A stretch of DNA of 12,276 nucleotides from a bacterium (GTDB taxonomy: Bacteria > Patescibacteriota > Patescibacteriia > JAACEG01): assembly GCA_027040785.1 (NCBI GenBank), contig JALULG010000062.1:1-12276 (forward strand), given 5' to 3'. Positions 1 to 6,450 of the stretch are shown piece after piece. Position numbers and translations under genes: made by a program. The notes below the pieces were generated by a model. It had not been told where the DNA came from. It ran no database searches and was given only the letters and a program-made list of their open reading frames with translations. Position 1 is the stretch's first letter; the number at the start of each line of letters is the position of its first letter.

Positions 1-4
1 ATCG

Positions 5-30
5 ACCCTTGTTATTGCAAGGGTTTTTTA
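5..30 (+). terminator. Intrinsic terminator of an upstream gene
   Basis: A 7-bp stem (ACCCTTG at 5-11 pairing with CAAGGGT at 18-24) encloses a 6-nt loop and runs into six T residues. It would end transcription of a plus-strand gene lying before the window. The stem is short but perfect. Confidence 0.75.
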
Positions 31-46
31 AAAAATCAAAATTATA

Positions 47-55
47 TGTTATAAT
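47..55 (+). promoter_or_regulatory. Extended -10 promoter for the first gene
   Basis: TGTTATAAT matches a perfect extended -10 element (TGn followed by TATAAT). It sits just after the upstream terminator and predicts a transcription start near base 62, about 27 nt before the ATG at 89. No good -35 hexamer is visible, which is common with extended -10 promoters. The same nine bases recur before rpmA, and a one-base variant precedes the beta-propeller gene. Confidence 0.6.
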
Positions 56-88
56 TATATAAAATTAGTAAACTAAATTTTATTTAAT

Positions 89-436
89 ATGCCCAAATTT
101 ATCTTAAAAAAGAAAATTTTTGTATCAATTGTTGTGTTAACATTATTAATTTTATCGCTTCCTTTTGGGTATCCGTCTTGACCTATTTGTTCCGATGGAT
201 TTTGTTTGGGGTGTGGAGCAATTATTAAGTTTAATCCCGTATTAAGACCGGTTTCGTTTACTTTTACTAATTTGCCCAATCTTTTAAGAAATCAAGGTTC
301 AGAGAAAGAAGTCGGGTGTCTTAGCGGTGAAACACTTTATATCCTTGGATTATTACCATTTGATTTAATTTATTGGATTTTTCTTGCATCTTTAATACAT
401 AGAGGAATTATTAGGTACATTAAAAAAAGTCTTTAA
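89..436 (+). pseudogene. Small two-TM Cys-containing membrane protein interrupted by an in-frame TGA
   Basis: I do not recognise this family. From ATG at 89 the frame reads a basic start (MPKFILKKK) and a hydrophobic stretch that would be a signal anchor. It meets TGA at 179-181 and then stays open in the same frame to TAA at 434-436. Read through, it would be about 115 residues. After the TGA come three closely spaced cysteines (CSDGFCLGC), a polar loop, and a second hydrophobic segment near ETLYILGLLPFDLIYW, ending in a basic tail. A start downstream of the TGA (TTG at 206) would lose the N-terminal anchor, so the two halves look like one gene. The upstream promoter and terminator fit a single transcription unit. 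TGA is a normal stop elsewhere in the window, so this is either a nonsense mutation (for example TGG to TGA) or a sequence error. No Shine-Dalgarno precedes the ATG. Confidence 0.55.
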
Positions 437-465
437 TTTTATGGATTTATGTATAGAGGTTTGGA

Positions 466-495
466 TTGTGTTAAAAATTGAAAAATTTATATATT
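466..495 (+). promoter_or_regulatory. Possible weak promoter before the RDD gene
   Basis: TTGTGT at 466-471 and TATATT at 490-495 are 18 nt apart in the gap between the first gene and the RDD region. They would place a start near base 502, just ahead of the ATG at 520. In such AT-rich sequence a match this loose is expected by chance fairly often. Confidence 0.3.
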
Positions 496-519
496 ATTAT
501 TTATTTTAAACACACTTTT

Positions 520-649
520 ATGGACTTAAAAAAAAGTAAAAAAATTGGCAGAGTGGATTAAAACAAACTCTGATTATTCATTTGAAAAATTAAAAAAACT
601 TGCCATAGACGGAGGGGCAAATGAATAAGAGTTTAATGTTGCTTGGGGT
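520..649 (+). pseudogene. Broken N-terminal extension of the RDD protein
   Basis: The bases before the RDD start encode a plausible helical peptide, AEWIKTNSDYSFEKLKKLAI followed by DGGANE. It is in the same frame as the RDD gene and separated from it only by TAA at 626-628. After the TAA the frame continues EFNVAWG straight into the RDD start at 650. The peptide resembles the short helical extensions seen on some RDD proteins of uncultured bacteria, ending in a run of acidic residues where GAA may have become TAA. A natural ATG at 520 (MDLKKSKK) lies in a different frame. Reaching the peptide needs a one-base shift within the A-runs at 528-535 and 538-544. So there are two lesions, one of them in homopolymers. 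Either the extension has decayed or the sequence contains errors. The link to RDD extensions is from memory of the family. Confidence 0.5.
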
Positions 650-1135
650 ATGGTTAATGCTCAAACAGCCGGAATGAATTATAAAGGGGTTGGTAGGCGT
701 TTTTTGGCATTGGTGATTGATGGAATAATTTTGTTTTTGGTTTATTATTTTTTTGCGAAAATTTTTAATATCACTTATGTTGGTGGTTGTAATTCAAGCT
801 TTAAAATCGGAAGCGTTACTACTTCAATTAAGGGAAAGGTTTTTCATGGTTTATGCGGTTTGTCCGCTTTTTTATATTTCGTAATATCTTTTGGTTATTT
901 TATAGTTCTTGAATGGAAATTTGGCGGAACTTTGGGAAAATTCGCAACCAATATAAGGGTGGTTAAGGTTGATGGAGAAAATATAGATTTGAAAAGCTCT
1001 TTTATTCGAAATATTATGCGAATAATTGATTTTTTGCCGGTTTTTTATTTGCTCGGGGCCATTTCCGTTTGGGTGACGAAGAAAAAACAAAGAATAGGTG
1101 ATATTTTAGCTAAAACTGTTGTAGTGTCCAAATAA
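650..1135 (+). CDS. RDD-family integral membrane protein
   Basis: This 161-residue protein carries an RDD domain (PF06271), a three-helix membrane module of mostly unknown function, proposed in some cases to act in transport or as an ion exchanger. Diagnostic parts are YKGVGRRFLALVID at residues 11-24 with its conserved Arg and Asp, a first membrane segment at about 22-37 and a second at about 68-88. The conserved stretch GGTLGKFATNIRVV follows, then RNIMRIIDFLP leading into the last hydrophobic segment, and a basic KKKQRIGDILAKT end typical of the family. The start is uncertain. ATG at 650 is used here, ATG at 674 (just before the domain) is equally possible, and the original start probably lay further upstream in the broken extension. 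The core domain is complete, so the protein may still work. The next gene follows after 32 nt, probably in the same transcript. Confidence 0.85.
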   Translation: MVNAQTAGMNYKGVGRRFLALVIDGIILFLVYYFFAKIFNITYVGGCNSSFKIGSVTTSIKGKVFHGLCGLSAFLYFVISFGYFIVLEWKFGGTLGKFATNIRVVKVDGENIDLKSSFIRNIMRIIDFLPVFYLLGAISVWVTKKKQRIGDILAKTVVVSK

Positions 1136-1167
1136 AATTTTTAATTAAATTTTAAAATAAAATATTT

Positions 1168-1818
1168 ATGAAAAAAATTATTTTAATATTTTTGATAAAT
1201 TTCTTTTTCTTTAATTTAAACGTTTTTGCGCAAAATACTCTTTCTCAAAAAGACAAAAGGGAGATTATGGAAAATTTAAATACCTTGGTTGAGGGAATTA
1301 ATTTGGGAGATATAAATAAAATAAGTCCCATATTATCCGAGAAAAATCAAGAGCTGAAAGAGGAAATTCAGGAAAGTATAAGAGGAGGGGTTGATTATCG
1401 GCTTGATTATAATCCGTTTGATAAAAATATAGAATTTTTAAATCAAAACAAAATAAAAGTTAAAGCGAATTTTTCCGCTCAAGGTTCCGGTTGGTCTATT
1501 AACGGTTTGTCAACTTATTTTATTTTTGAAAAAGAAAATGGAAAATGGCTTTTGATAGAAAGTGATTTTTATAAAAAAATCGGTTCATCTTATGTTTTAA
1601 AAACCATTAAAAAAGTTTTCGCGATTTTGGGACCTGTTTTTCTTTTGGCTTTCGCTTTTTGGCTTTGGATGTTGATTGATTGTTTAAAAAGGGATTTTGA
1701 TGATAAAACTTTATGGGTTTTATTGTTGTTTTTCTTTAATTTTATTGGAGCGGTTTTATATTATTTTTTAATAAAAAGAAAAAATATAGTTCGGAAATTA
1801 CCGGAATTTAAAGCGTGA
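1168..1818 (+). CDS. Secreted NTF2-like domain fused to a PLDc_N two-helix membrane domain
   Basis: Three parts are visible in this 216-residue protein. Residues 1-21 are a signal peptide with a likely signal peptidase I site after VFA. Residues 28-145 look like an NTF2-fold (SnoaL or DUF4878-like) domain: a helical start (IMENLNTLVEGINLGDINKI) followed by strands ending FIFEKENGKWLLIESDFY, the usual closing strand pair. Residues 150-205 are two membrane helices with WMLIDCLKRDFDDKTLW between them and a NFIGAVLYYFLIKRK end. This matches the phospholipase D nuclease N-terminal family (PLDc_N, PF13396), a membrane module that often occurs without any nuclease. The inferred layout is an extracytoplasmic NTF2-like domain tethered by the C-terminal helices. 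No catalytic residues are evident and the job is unknown. It ends in tandem stops (TGA then TAA at 1819-1821). No Shine-Dalgarno is seen. The fold call for the middle domain is an inference from sequence pattern. Confidence 0.75.
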   Translation: MKKIILIFLINFFFFNLNVFAQNTLSQKDKREIMENLNTLVEGINLGDINKISPILSEKNQELKEEIQESIRGGVDYRLDYNPFDKNIEFLNQNKIKVKANFSAQGSGWSINGLSTYFIFEKENGKWLLIESDFYKKIGSSYVLKTIKKVFAILGPVFLLAFAFWLWMLIDCLKRDFDDKTLWVLLLFFFNFIGAVLYYFLIKRKNIVRKLPEFKA

Positions 1819-1896
1819 TAAGGAAGGGTAATTAAAATTTTAAAAAAAGAGGGTGTTGGTATTGGTTTGTAATATTTCGATTTTAAGTATTAATAT

Positions 1897-1925
1897 TTGA
1901 CTTTTTTTTAAATTTGTTTTTTATT
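1897..1925 (+). promoter_or_regulatory. Candidate promoter for the small secreted protein
   Basis: TTGACT at 1897-1902 is one base from the -35 consensus. A 17-nt spacer leads to TTTATT at 1920-1925, a weak -10 (4 of 6). A start near 1932 would leave a leader of about 30 nt containing the Shine-Dalgarno. The rest of the gap from 1819 shows only AT-rich sequence. Confidence 0.4.
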
Positions 1926-1950
1926 TAAGTTTAAGAATCTTTTAAAACAA

Positions 1951-1957
1951 AAGGAGG
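1951..1957 (+). promoter_or_regulatory. Strong Shine-Dalgarno, unusual for this window
   Basis: AAGGAGG lies 5 nt before the ATG at 1963 and fixes that start. It is the only strong ribosome binding site in the window. The other starts are preceded by A/T-rich stretches such as AAAAAT or TTTTAT. Confidence 0.85.
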
Positions 1958-1962
1958 AAGTT

Positions 1963-2301
1963 ATGAAAAGATTAATTGTTCTTTGCGTTTTGTTTTCTGT
2001 TTTGTTTGTTATCCCATTTTCTGTTCAGGCCGCTTTATTTTCCGACTCAGATCGTGCCGAGAAACTGGTGGCCACAGAAAATTGCTCCCAGGTTATTATG
2101 GGGAGTAATTATTCCGTAGTAGCGGAAATTGACGAGATTAATTCTCGTCTTGTGGGGGCCGTTTCCCTTTACAGAAACGGAAATCTCATTCTGATGAAAG
2201 TAATTGATGAGACCGGGGAATATTCCTTAAATATTTTCCAGACCAGGAGTTATAAGTTTTATTTTGATCAAAAAAAAGGAGAGCTAACTCTCTCCTGGTA
2301 A
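1963..2301 (+). CDS. Small secreted protein of unknown function, possibly acquired
   Basis: I do not recognise this 112-residue protein. Residues 1-23 form a classic signal peptide: MKR, a hydrophobic core and SVQA before the likely cleavage site, leaving a mature chain of about 89 residues. The mature part alternates short polar and hydrophobic runs (YSVVAEIDEI, LVGAVSLYRNGNLILMKVID, YKFYFDQKKGELTLSW), which suggests a small beta-rich fold. It has one cysteine, so no internal disulfide. The gene stands apart from its neighbours: it uses GCC, CTG, CTC, ATC and GTG freely, has a strong Shine-Dalgarno, and is bounded by its own promoter candidate and terminator. That fits horizontal acquisition or unusually high expression. 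Its last codons contain a hairpin that would act as a terminator on the opposite strand. Confidence 0.8.
   Translation: MKRLIVLCVLFSVLFVIPFSVQAALFSDSDRAEKLVATENCSQVIMGSNYSVVAEIDEINSRLVGAVSLYRNGNLILMKVIDETGEYSLNIFQTRSYKFYFDQKKGELTLSW
2270..2296 (-). terminator. Minus-strand terminator-like hairpin inside the gene end
   Basis: AGGAGAG at 2277-2283 pairs perfectly with CTCTCCT at 2290-2296 around a 6-nt loop. Read on the minus strand, the stem is followed at once by eight T residues (the A-run at 2270-2277). This is an intrinsic terminator by form, placed inside the 3' end of the coding sequence. No minus-strand gene that it would serve is visible downstream. Confidence 0.45.
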
Positions 2302-2323
2302 AATGTTCAAAAAAATTTACTAT

Positions 2324-2352
2324 AAACAGGTGGTATCCTACCTGTTTTTTTC
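2324..2352 (+). terminator. Intrinsic terminator after the small secreted protein
   Basis: AAACAGGT at 2324-2331 pairs with ACCTGTTT at 2340-2347, with partial further pairing in the loop, followed by a T-rich tail. It lies 22 nt after the stop and separates this gene from the DedA gene. Confidence 0.85.
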
Positions 2353-2353
2353 T

Positions 2354-2382
2354 TTGCTTTAAAATTTCAAATAAGTTAAAAT
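2354..2382 (+). promoter_or_regulatory. Promoter for the DedA-trmH pair
   Basis: TTGCTT at 2354-2359, a spacer of exactly 17 nt and TAAAAT at 2377-2382 form a good sigma-70-type promoter directly after the preceding terminator. The predicted start is near 2389, about 20 nt before the ATG at 2409. Confidence 0.5.
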
Positions 2383-2408
2383 TAAACAATAATTCAAGTT
2401 TGATTAAT

Positions 2409-3002
2409 ATGTATCATGATGTTGTAAATTTTTTAGTTTTCTCTGTCGGGACTATTGGTTATTTGGGTATTTTTTTCTTAATGTTTTTGGAAAGCAGTTT
2501 TTTTCCGTTTCCGAGCGAGGTAGTAATGATCCCGGCCGGTTATTTGGCTTATCAAGGCGGAATGAATATTTTTTTGGTTATTTTGATTGGAATTTTAGGT
2601 TCTGTGGTTGGTGCATGGTTTAATTATTTTTTAGCTCATAGATACGGACGAAAATTAATTTTAAAATTTCTTAAAGAAAAAAAACTGCGAAAAATTGAAA
2701 ATTTTTTTGAGAAACACGGACATATTTCCACTTTTAACGGTCGTTTAATTCCGGTTTTAAGGCAATATATTTCTTTCCCGGCCGGTTTGGCAAAAATGAA
2801 TTTTAGCAAATTTACCGTTTACACCGCTTTTGGAGCCGGTATTTGGGTGGCGATTTTATCTTTATTGGGGTATTTTTTAGGCGAAAACGAGAAATATGTA
2901 AATAAATATTTAAAAGAATTCACTTTTTTGGCTGTGTTTTTTGTTTTTATTTTAAGCGTGATATATTTTTATTATTATAAAAAGAAGAAACTAGAATTAT
3001 GA
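2409..3002 (+). CDS. DedA-family (SNARE-associated/VTT domain) membrane protein
   Basis: A 197-residue integral membrane protein of the DedA family (PF09335). Characterised members translocate lipids such as undecaprenyl phosphate or phosphatidylethanolamine across the cytoplasmic membrane and affect envelope homeostasis. Family marks are all present: E28 and the following FFPFPSE (residues 31-37) in the re-entrant region, GAWFNYFLAHRYGR at 68-81, and FNGRLIPVLRQY at 109-120 with Arg112 and Arg118, followed by the Pro-Ala-Gly and KM of the amphipathic segment. Two further hydrophobic segments and a lysine-rich tail (YYKKKKLEL) close the protein. The length is typical. ATG at 2409 is preferred to a TTG at 2400 because it is a better start codon and the extra residues add nothing conserved. 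Its TGA stop overlaps the next start in an ATGA, so the two are probably translationally coupled. The exact lipid substrate cannot be read from the sequence. Confidence 0.93.
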   Translation: MYHDVVNFLVFSVGTIGYLGIFFLMFLESSFFPFPSEVVMIPAGYLAYQGGMNIFLVILIGILGSVVGAWFNYFLAHRYGRKLILKFLKEKKLRKIENFFEKHGHISTFNGRLIPVLRQYISFPAGLAKMNFSKFTVYTAFGAGIWVAILSLLGYFLGENEKYVNKYLKEFTFLAVFFVFILSVIYFYYYKKKKLEL

Positions 3003-3616
3003 TTTATAAAAATAATAAAATAATTATTTCCGAAAAAAGATTGGCAAAATTTAAAAAAGTAGTTGCCAATCATCAAAAAAATTTGATTTTGATTTTGGAG
3101 GACATTTATGATCCCCATAATGCCGGCGCCATATTAAGAAGCGCTGATGGTTTTGGAGTTCAAAAAGTTTATTTTATTTTTCAAAAAGTGCCTGCTTATA
3201 ATCCGAAAAAGGTCGGTAAAGTCAGTTCTTCGTCCGCCAATAAATGGATTGATGTGGAAATTTTTAAATCAAGCAAAGAATGTTTAAAAAAAATTCGCCG
3301 TCAAAGATATAAAATTTTCGCAACTGTTTTGGATAAAGATGAAATGAATAATATTTACAAAACTGATTTTTTAAAAGAAGAAAAAATCGCTTTATTGGTT
3401 GGCAATGAACACAGCGGTCTTTCCGATGAAGCGATAGAATTGGCTCATCAAAAAATATATATTCCAATGAAAGGGATGGTGCAAAGTTTTAATGTTTCGG
3501 TCACAACGGCTATTTTTTTATACGAAATTACTCGTCAAAGAGAAAGGAGAAAAAAAGATTTTCTTTTGTCTGAAAAAGATCAAAAAAAATTATTGAAAAG
3601 TTTTTTGGCAAGGTGA
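2999..3616 (+). CDS. trmH: TrmH/SpoU-family RNA 2'-O-methyltransferase
   Basis: A 205-residue SPOUT-class enzyme that transfers a methyl group from S-adenosylmethionine to a ribose 2'-OH in RNA. All three motifs of the SpoU family are present. Motif 1 is DPHNAGAILRSADGFG with Asn41 and catalytic Arg47. Motif 2 is LLVGNEHSGLS with Glu137. Motif 3 is IPMKGMVQSFNVSVTTA with Ser163 and Asn165 in the knotted cofactor site. Motif 3 is very close to TrmH, which methylates G18 of tRNA, and the basic RQRERRKK after it fits an RNA-binding tail. The N-terminal SpoU substrate-binding (L30e-like) domain of the RlmB type is absent, which also favours TrmH over RlmB. The gene symbol is therefore likely but not certain. 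The start overlaps the DedA stop by 4 nt. Confidence 0.85.
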   Translation: MIYKNNKIIISEKRLAKFKKVVANHQKNLILILEDIYDPHNAGAILRSADGFGVQKVYFIFQKVPAYNPKKVGKVSSSSANKWIDVEIFKSSKECLKKIRRQRYKIFATVLDKDEMNNIYKTDFLKEEKIALLVGNEHSGLSDEAIELAHQKIYIPMKGMVQSFNVSVTTAIFLYEITRQRERRKKDFLLSEKDQKKLLKSFLAR

Positions 3617-3632
3617 TTTATTTTAAAAAATA

Positions 3633-3641
3633 TGTTATTAT
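3633..3641 (+). promoter_or_regulatory. Extended -10 promoter for the beta-propeller-hpf unit
   Basis: TGTTATTAT is an extended -10 element, one base from TGTTATAAT used at 47-55 and before rpmA. It predicts a start near 3648 and a leader of about 22 nt. No convincing -35 is seen, as part of the upstream sequence is trmH coding. No terminator is visible after trmH, so read-through is also possible. Confidence 0.5.
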
Positions 3642-3669
3642 AAAATAAAATAATTATTAACTTTTTTAT

Positions 3670-6063
3670 ATGCCTACTCCAAGATCTCCTTTTGAAAAAC
3701 CAAAACCAATTGAAAAAAAATCTCCGGATTGGTTTTTGAATATCACAATTTCTTCTTTGGTTGTGATTATGATTGTTTTTATTCTTCTTTTTATTCCGGC
3801 TTTTTCAGACGTCATGAAAGAAAATCCCGGTAAAGAAGTTTATTTAAGAGGAAGAACAATTAAAGATAGTGGGTTTCAAAACAGCTCTGTTGAGAGTATT
3901 TTGGCAAGTCAATCAAAGGTTAAAAAATTTGCCAATTATGATGAATTGAAAAAATTTTTAAAAAAACAGCAAAAAAATCATTATAGATATAATTATGGTT
4001 ATGATCTTTATGGTAGTTCTTTTGAGGGCGATTTAGGGGTTATAGGAGACGATTTTTCTTCAAATGCTTCTTTAAAAACCTTAAATTATTCCGATAATAC
4101 TGATTATTCCAAAACCAATGTTCAAGTTGAAGGTGTTGACGAAGCGGATATTGTTAAAACCGATGGAAAATATATTTATATTGTTTCCGGACAAAGCGTT
4201 TATATTATTGACGCTTACCCGGCTGAAAAAGAAAAAGTTTTGGCGCAAATAAAATTAAATTCACAACCGAGAGAAATTTATGTTTCAGATAATCGTTTGG
4301 TTGTTTATGGTAGAGACCGGGAAATTGTAAAAAAATCTTTTTATAAAAAATTTCAAAGACCCTCTTATTACGGTTTTGTAAAAATTTTTGATATCAGTAA
4401 CAAAGAAAATCCGGTTCAAATCAAAGATTTGGACTTTGAAGGCAGAATAGTCAGCACAAGATTAATTGGAGATTATTTATATTTAATTACATCTCAAAAA
4501 GCTTATTACTATAAAGATGAATTACCTGTCCCAAGGATTTTAAGCGGTGAAAAAGTTTTAAATGAAAAAATAAAAGTTCCGGTTTATTATGTTGATTCTT
4601 TAAATCGTTCTTATGGTTATACTTCAATTTCTTCGGTAAACATCAAAGATCCGAGAGAAAAAGTTAATACGGAAGTATATTTACTTGATAGAGATTCAAC
4701 TATTTATGTTTCTCAAAACAATATTTATTTGACTTACAATAAAGGACTTAATGAGGGTGTGATAATTTACAAGATACTTTATGATAATATGCTTTCCGAT
4801 TTGCCAAAAGATGTTCAAAGGAAAATTAAGGAAATAAACGGTATAAGTGAAGATATTTTAAGTGATGAGGAAAAAATGGAAAAGGCAATGAATTTATTGG
4901 AAAATTATTTGATGTCTTTATCGGAAAAAGAACAATTAAAATTATCCCGAAAAGCATTGGATGTTGTTGGGAAAAATTTAAAAATAATTATTCCAAAATT
5001 AAATACAACGGTTATCCATAAAATACTTATTGATAATGGAAAAATTAAATATCAGAATAGCAATGATGTTCCCGGTTATGTTTTAAACCAATTTTCAATG
5101 GATGAATATAAAGGAAATTTTAGAATTGCCACATCCAAAAGAGATTATTGGAATTTTTATAGGAATTTTATGGAGGCGGTGGAGGAAGTAAAAGAAATGA
5201 CTAAGAAGCATGGTGAGTCTTATGTTTTTGACAAAAAAACTGAAAAGGACTTAAAAGAATTAAGTAAAAAAGGAAACAATGTTTATGTTTTGGATAAAGA
5301 TATGAAGCTTATTGGAAAACTTGAAGGATTGGCACCGGAAGAAAGAATTTACTCGGCTCGTTTTATGGGTGATAGGGTTTATTTGGTGACTTTTAAGGAA
5401 ATGGACCCTCTTTTTGCCATTGATTTGAGTGATCCGAAAAATCCTAATGTTTTGGGTAAATTAAAAATTCCGGGATATTCATCATATTTGCATCCTTATA
5501 ATGAAAATTTAATTATCGGTATTGGTAGAGAAGTGGAAAATAGACGTAATAAAGGAGTGAAAATTTCTTTATTTGATGTTAGTGATGTGAATAATTTGAA
5601 AGAGGTTGATAATTATGTTTTGGGTGGCGCCGGTTCATATTCGGAAGCGTTAAGAGATCATAAAGCGGTTTTATTTTCCAAAGAGAAAAATTTATTGGTA
5701 ATTCCGGTTTCCGAATATGGAAAGACTTATAGTGAGGGGGAAGGTTTTGGTACCATTTTTGTGCAAAATTATTTATTTGAAGCGGCTGTTTTTAAGGTTA
5801 CTGAGAAAGGAATTGAATTAAAAGGGAAAATTACTCATAATGTTAATGTAGGACAAAAAGAAGATGATCATTCCGCTAAGGAAAATTTAAGAAATGTTGA
5901 TTTGTATCGTCCGATTAGACGAAGTCTTTATATTGACAATACATTATATACTGTTTCACCAACTATTTTAAAAGCAAACGATTTGAACGATTTGAAAGAA
6001 ATTAAAACAATTAACTTTGTTGATTTTAAAAAAAGGGGGAAGGACTATGAAATAATTAAATAA
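3670..6063 (+). CDS. Membrane-anchored beta-propeller protein (Beta_propel, COG4880 type)
   Basis: A 797-residue protein of the Beta_propel family (PF09826), described as secreted proteins with a C-terminal propeller distantly related to WD-40 repeats. Their function is unknown. A short Pro/Lys-rich cytoplasmic start is followed by one membrane helix at about 22-46, so the bulk should face outward. The family signature TNVQVEGVDEADIVKTDG lies at 149-166, leading into repeated strands of the form GKYIYIVSGQSVYIID, DYLYLITSQ, NNVYVLDKDMKLIGKLEG and DRVYLVTF. A second conserved block, GGAGSYSEALRDHKA, lies at 652-666. Residues about 375-440 form a charged, helix-rich insertion between propeller blades, followed by the family's VLNQFSMDEYKGNFRIATS segment. 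The start ATG fits the promoter spacing and lacks a Shine-Dalgarno. The hibernation factor gene follows after 6 nt, so they are probably cotranscribed. Envelope binding or scaffolding is a guess. Confidence 0.9.
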   Translation: MPTPRSPFEKPKPIEKKSPDWFLNITISSLVVIMIVFILLFIPAFSDVMKENPGKEVYLRGRTIKDSGFQNSSVESILASQSKVKKFANYDELKKFLKKQQKNHYRYNYGYDLYGSSFEGDLGVIGDDFSSNASLKTLNYSDNTDYSKTNVQVEGVDEADIVKTDGKYIYIVSGQSVYIIDAYPAEKEKVLAQIKLNSQPREIYVSDNRLVVYGRDREIVKKSFYKKFQRPSYYGFVKIFDISNKENPVQIKDLDFEGRIVSTRLIGDYLYLITSQKAYYYKDELPVPRILSGEKVLNEKIKVPVYYVDSLNRSYGYTSISSVNIKDPREKVNTEVYLLDRDSTIYVSQNNIYLTYNKGLNEGVIIYKILYDNMLSDLPKDVQRKIKEINGISEDILSDEEKMEKAMNLLENYLMSLSEKEQLKLSRKALDVVGKNLKIIIPKLNTTVIHKILIDNGKIKYQNSNDVPGYVLNQFSMDEYKGNFRIATSKRDYWNFYRNFMEAVEEVKEMTKKHGESYVFDKKTEKDLKELSKKGNNVYVLDKDMKLIGKLEGLAPEERIYSARFMGDRVYLVTFKEMDPLFAIDLSDPKNPNVLGKLKIPGYSSYLHPYNENLIIGIGREVENRRNKGVKISLFDVSDVNNLKEVDNYVLGGAGSYSEALRDHKAVLFSKEKNLLVIPVSEYGKTYSEGEGFGTIFVQNYLFEAAVFKVTEKGIELKGKITHNVNVGQKEDDHSAKENLRNVDLYRPIRRSLYIDNTLYTVSPTILKANDLNDLKEIKTINFVDFKKRGKDYEIIK

Positions 6064-6069
6064 AAAAAT

Positions 6070-6435
6070 ATGCAAATTTCAATCAAGGTGACAAATTTAA
6101 AATTAACTCCGGACATTAAAGATTATACGGAAAAGAAAATCGCTTCTTTAACAAAGTATTTTAAAAAGATAATAGAAGCAAAGGTGGAGATCGGTATGGA
6201 AAGCGCCAAACATAAAAAAGGCGAAAAATATTTTTGCGAAGTCAATTTGGCAGTTCCTCAAAAATTGTTAAGAGTGAGAAAAACGGAAAAAGAACTGCTA
6301 AAGGCGATTGATAAAACAAAAGATCATTTAAAGGTTGTTTTAAAAAGGCATAAAGAAAAATTACAAGGCAGACCAAGGAAAGAAAATTTAAAAAGAGATC
6401 TTTCGGAAAGATTAGAACCGGAAATTGAAGAATAA
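6070..6435 (+). CDS. hpf: Short ribosome hibernation promoting factor (HPF/RaiA family)
   Basis: A 121-residue member of the ribosomal S30AE/sigma-54 modulation family (PF02482). These proteins bind the 30S decoding region and keep ribosomes inactive or protected during slow growth. The sequence follows the family from MQISIKVTNLKLTPDIKDYT through the pattern KIASLTKYFKK, a central strand (KAKVEIGM-like), YFCEVNLAVP and the second helix ELLKAIDKTKDHLKVVLKRH. It then ends in a basic, charged tail. It lacks the separate C-terminal dimerisation domain of long HPF, so it belongs to the short class. Whether it acts like HPF (100S formation) or RaiA (70S block) cannot be decided here. Placement just before secA matches the hpf-secA neighbourhood known from Firmicutes, although here a terminator and a repeat cluster lie between. 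It follows the beta-propeller gene by 6 nt and has no Shine-Dalgarno. Confidence 0.92.
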   Translation: MQISIKVTNLKLTPDIKDYTEKKIASLTKYFKKIIEAKVEIGMESAKHKKGEKYFCEVNLAVPQKLLRVRKTEKELLKAIDKTKDHLKVVLKRHKEKLQGRPRKENLKRDLSERLEPEIEE

Positions 6436-6450
6436 AAATTTGAAAATTTT

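Noticed and set aside
179..181. TGA recoded as Gly or Trp, as in Gracilibacteria/SR1 or Mycoplasma
   Set aside because: About 3,400 codons of intact genes contain no sense TGA, TGG and GGN codons are used normally, and three genes end in TGA.
179..220. Selenocysteine insertion at the TGA
   Set aside because: No convincing SECIS-like hairpin follows the TGA within the expected distance, and the surrounding residues do not look like a known selenoprotein.
2186..2389. Minus-strand reading frame across the cassette gene and terminator
   Set aside because: It runs through a clear plus-strand gene and terminator, and would be cut by the minus-strand terminator-like hairpin.
2400..2408. TTG start for the DedA protein
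   Set aside because: ATG at 2409 gives a normal-length DedA protein and better fits the promoter position.
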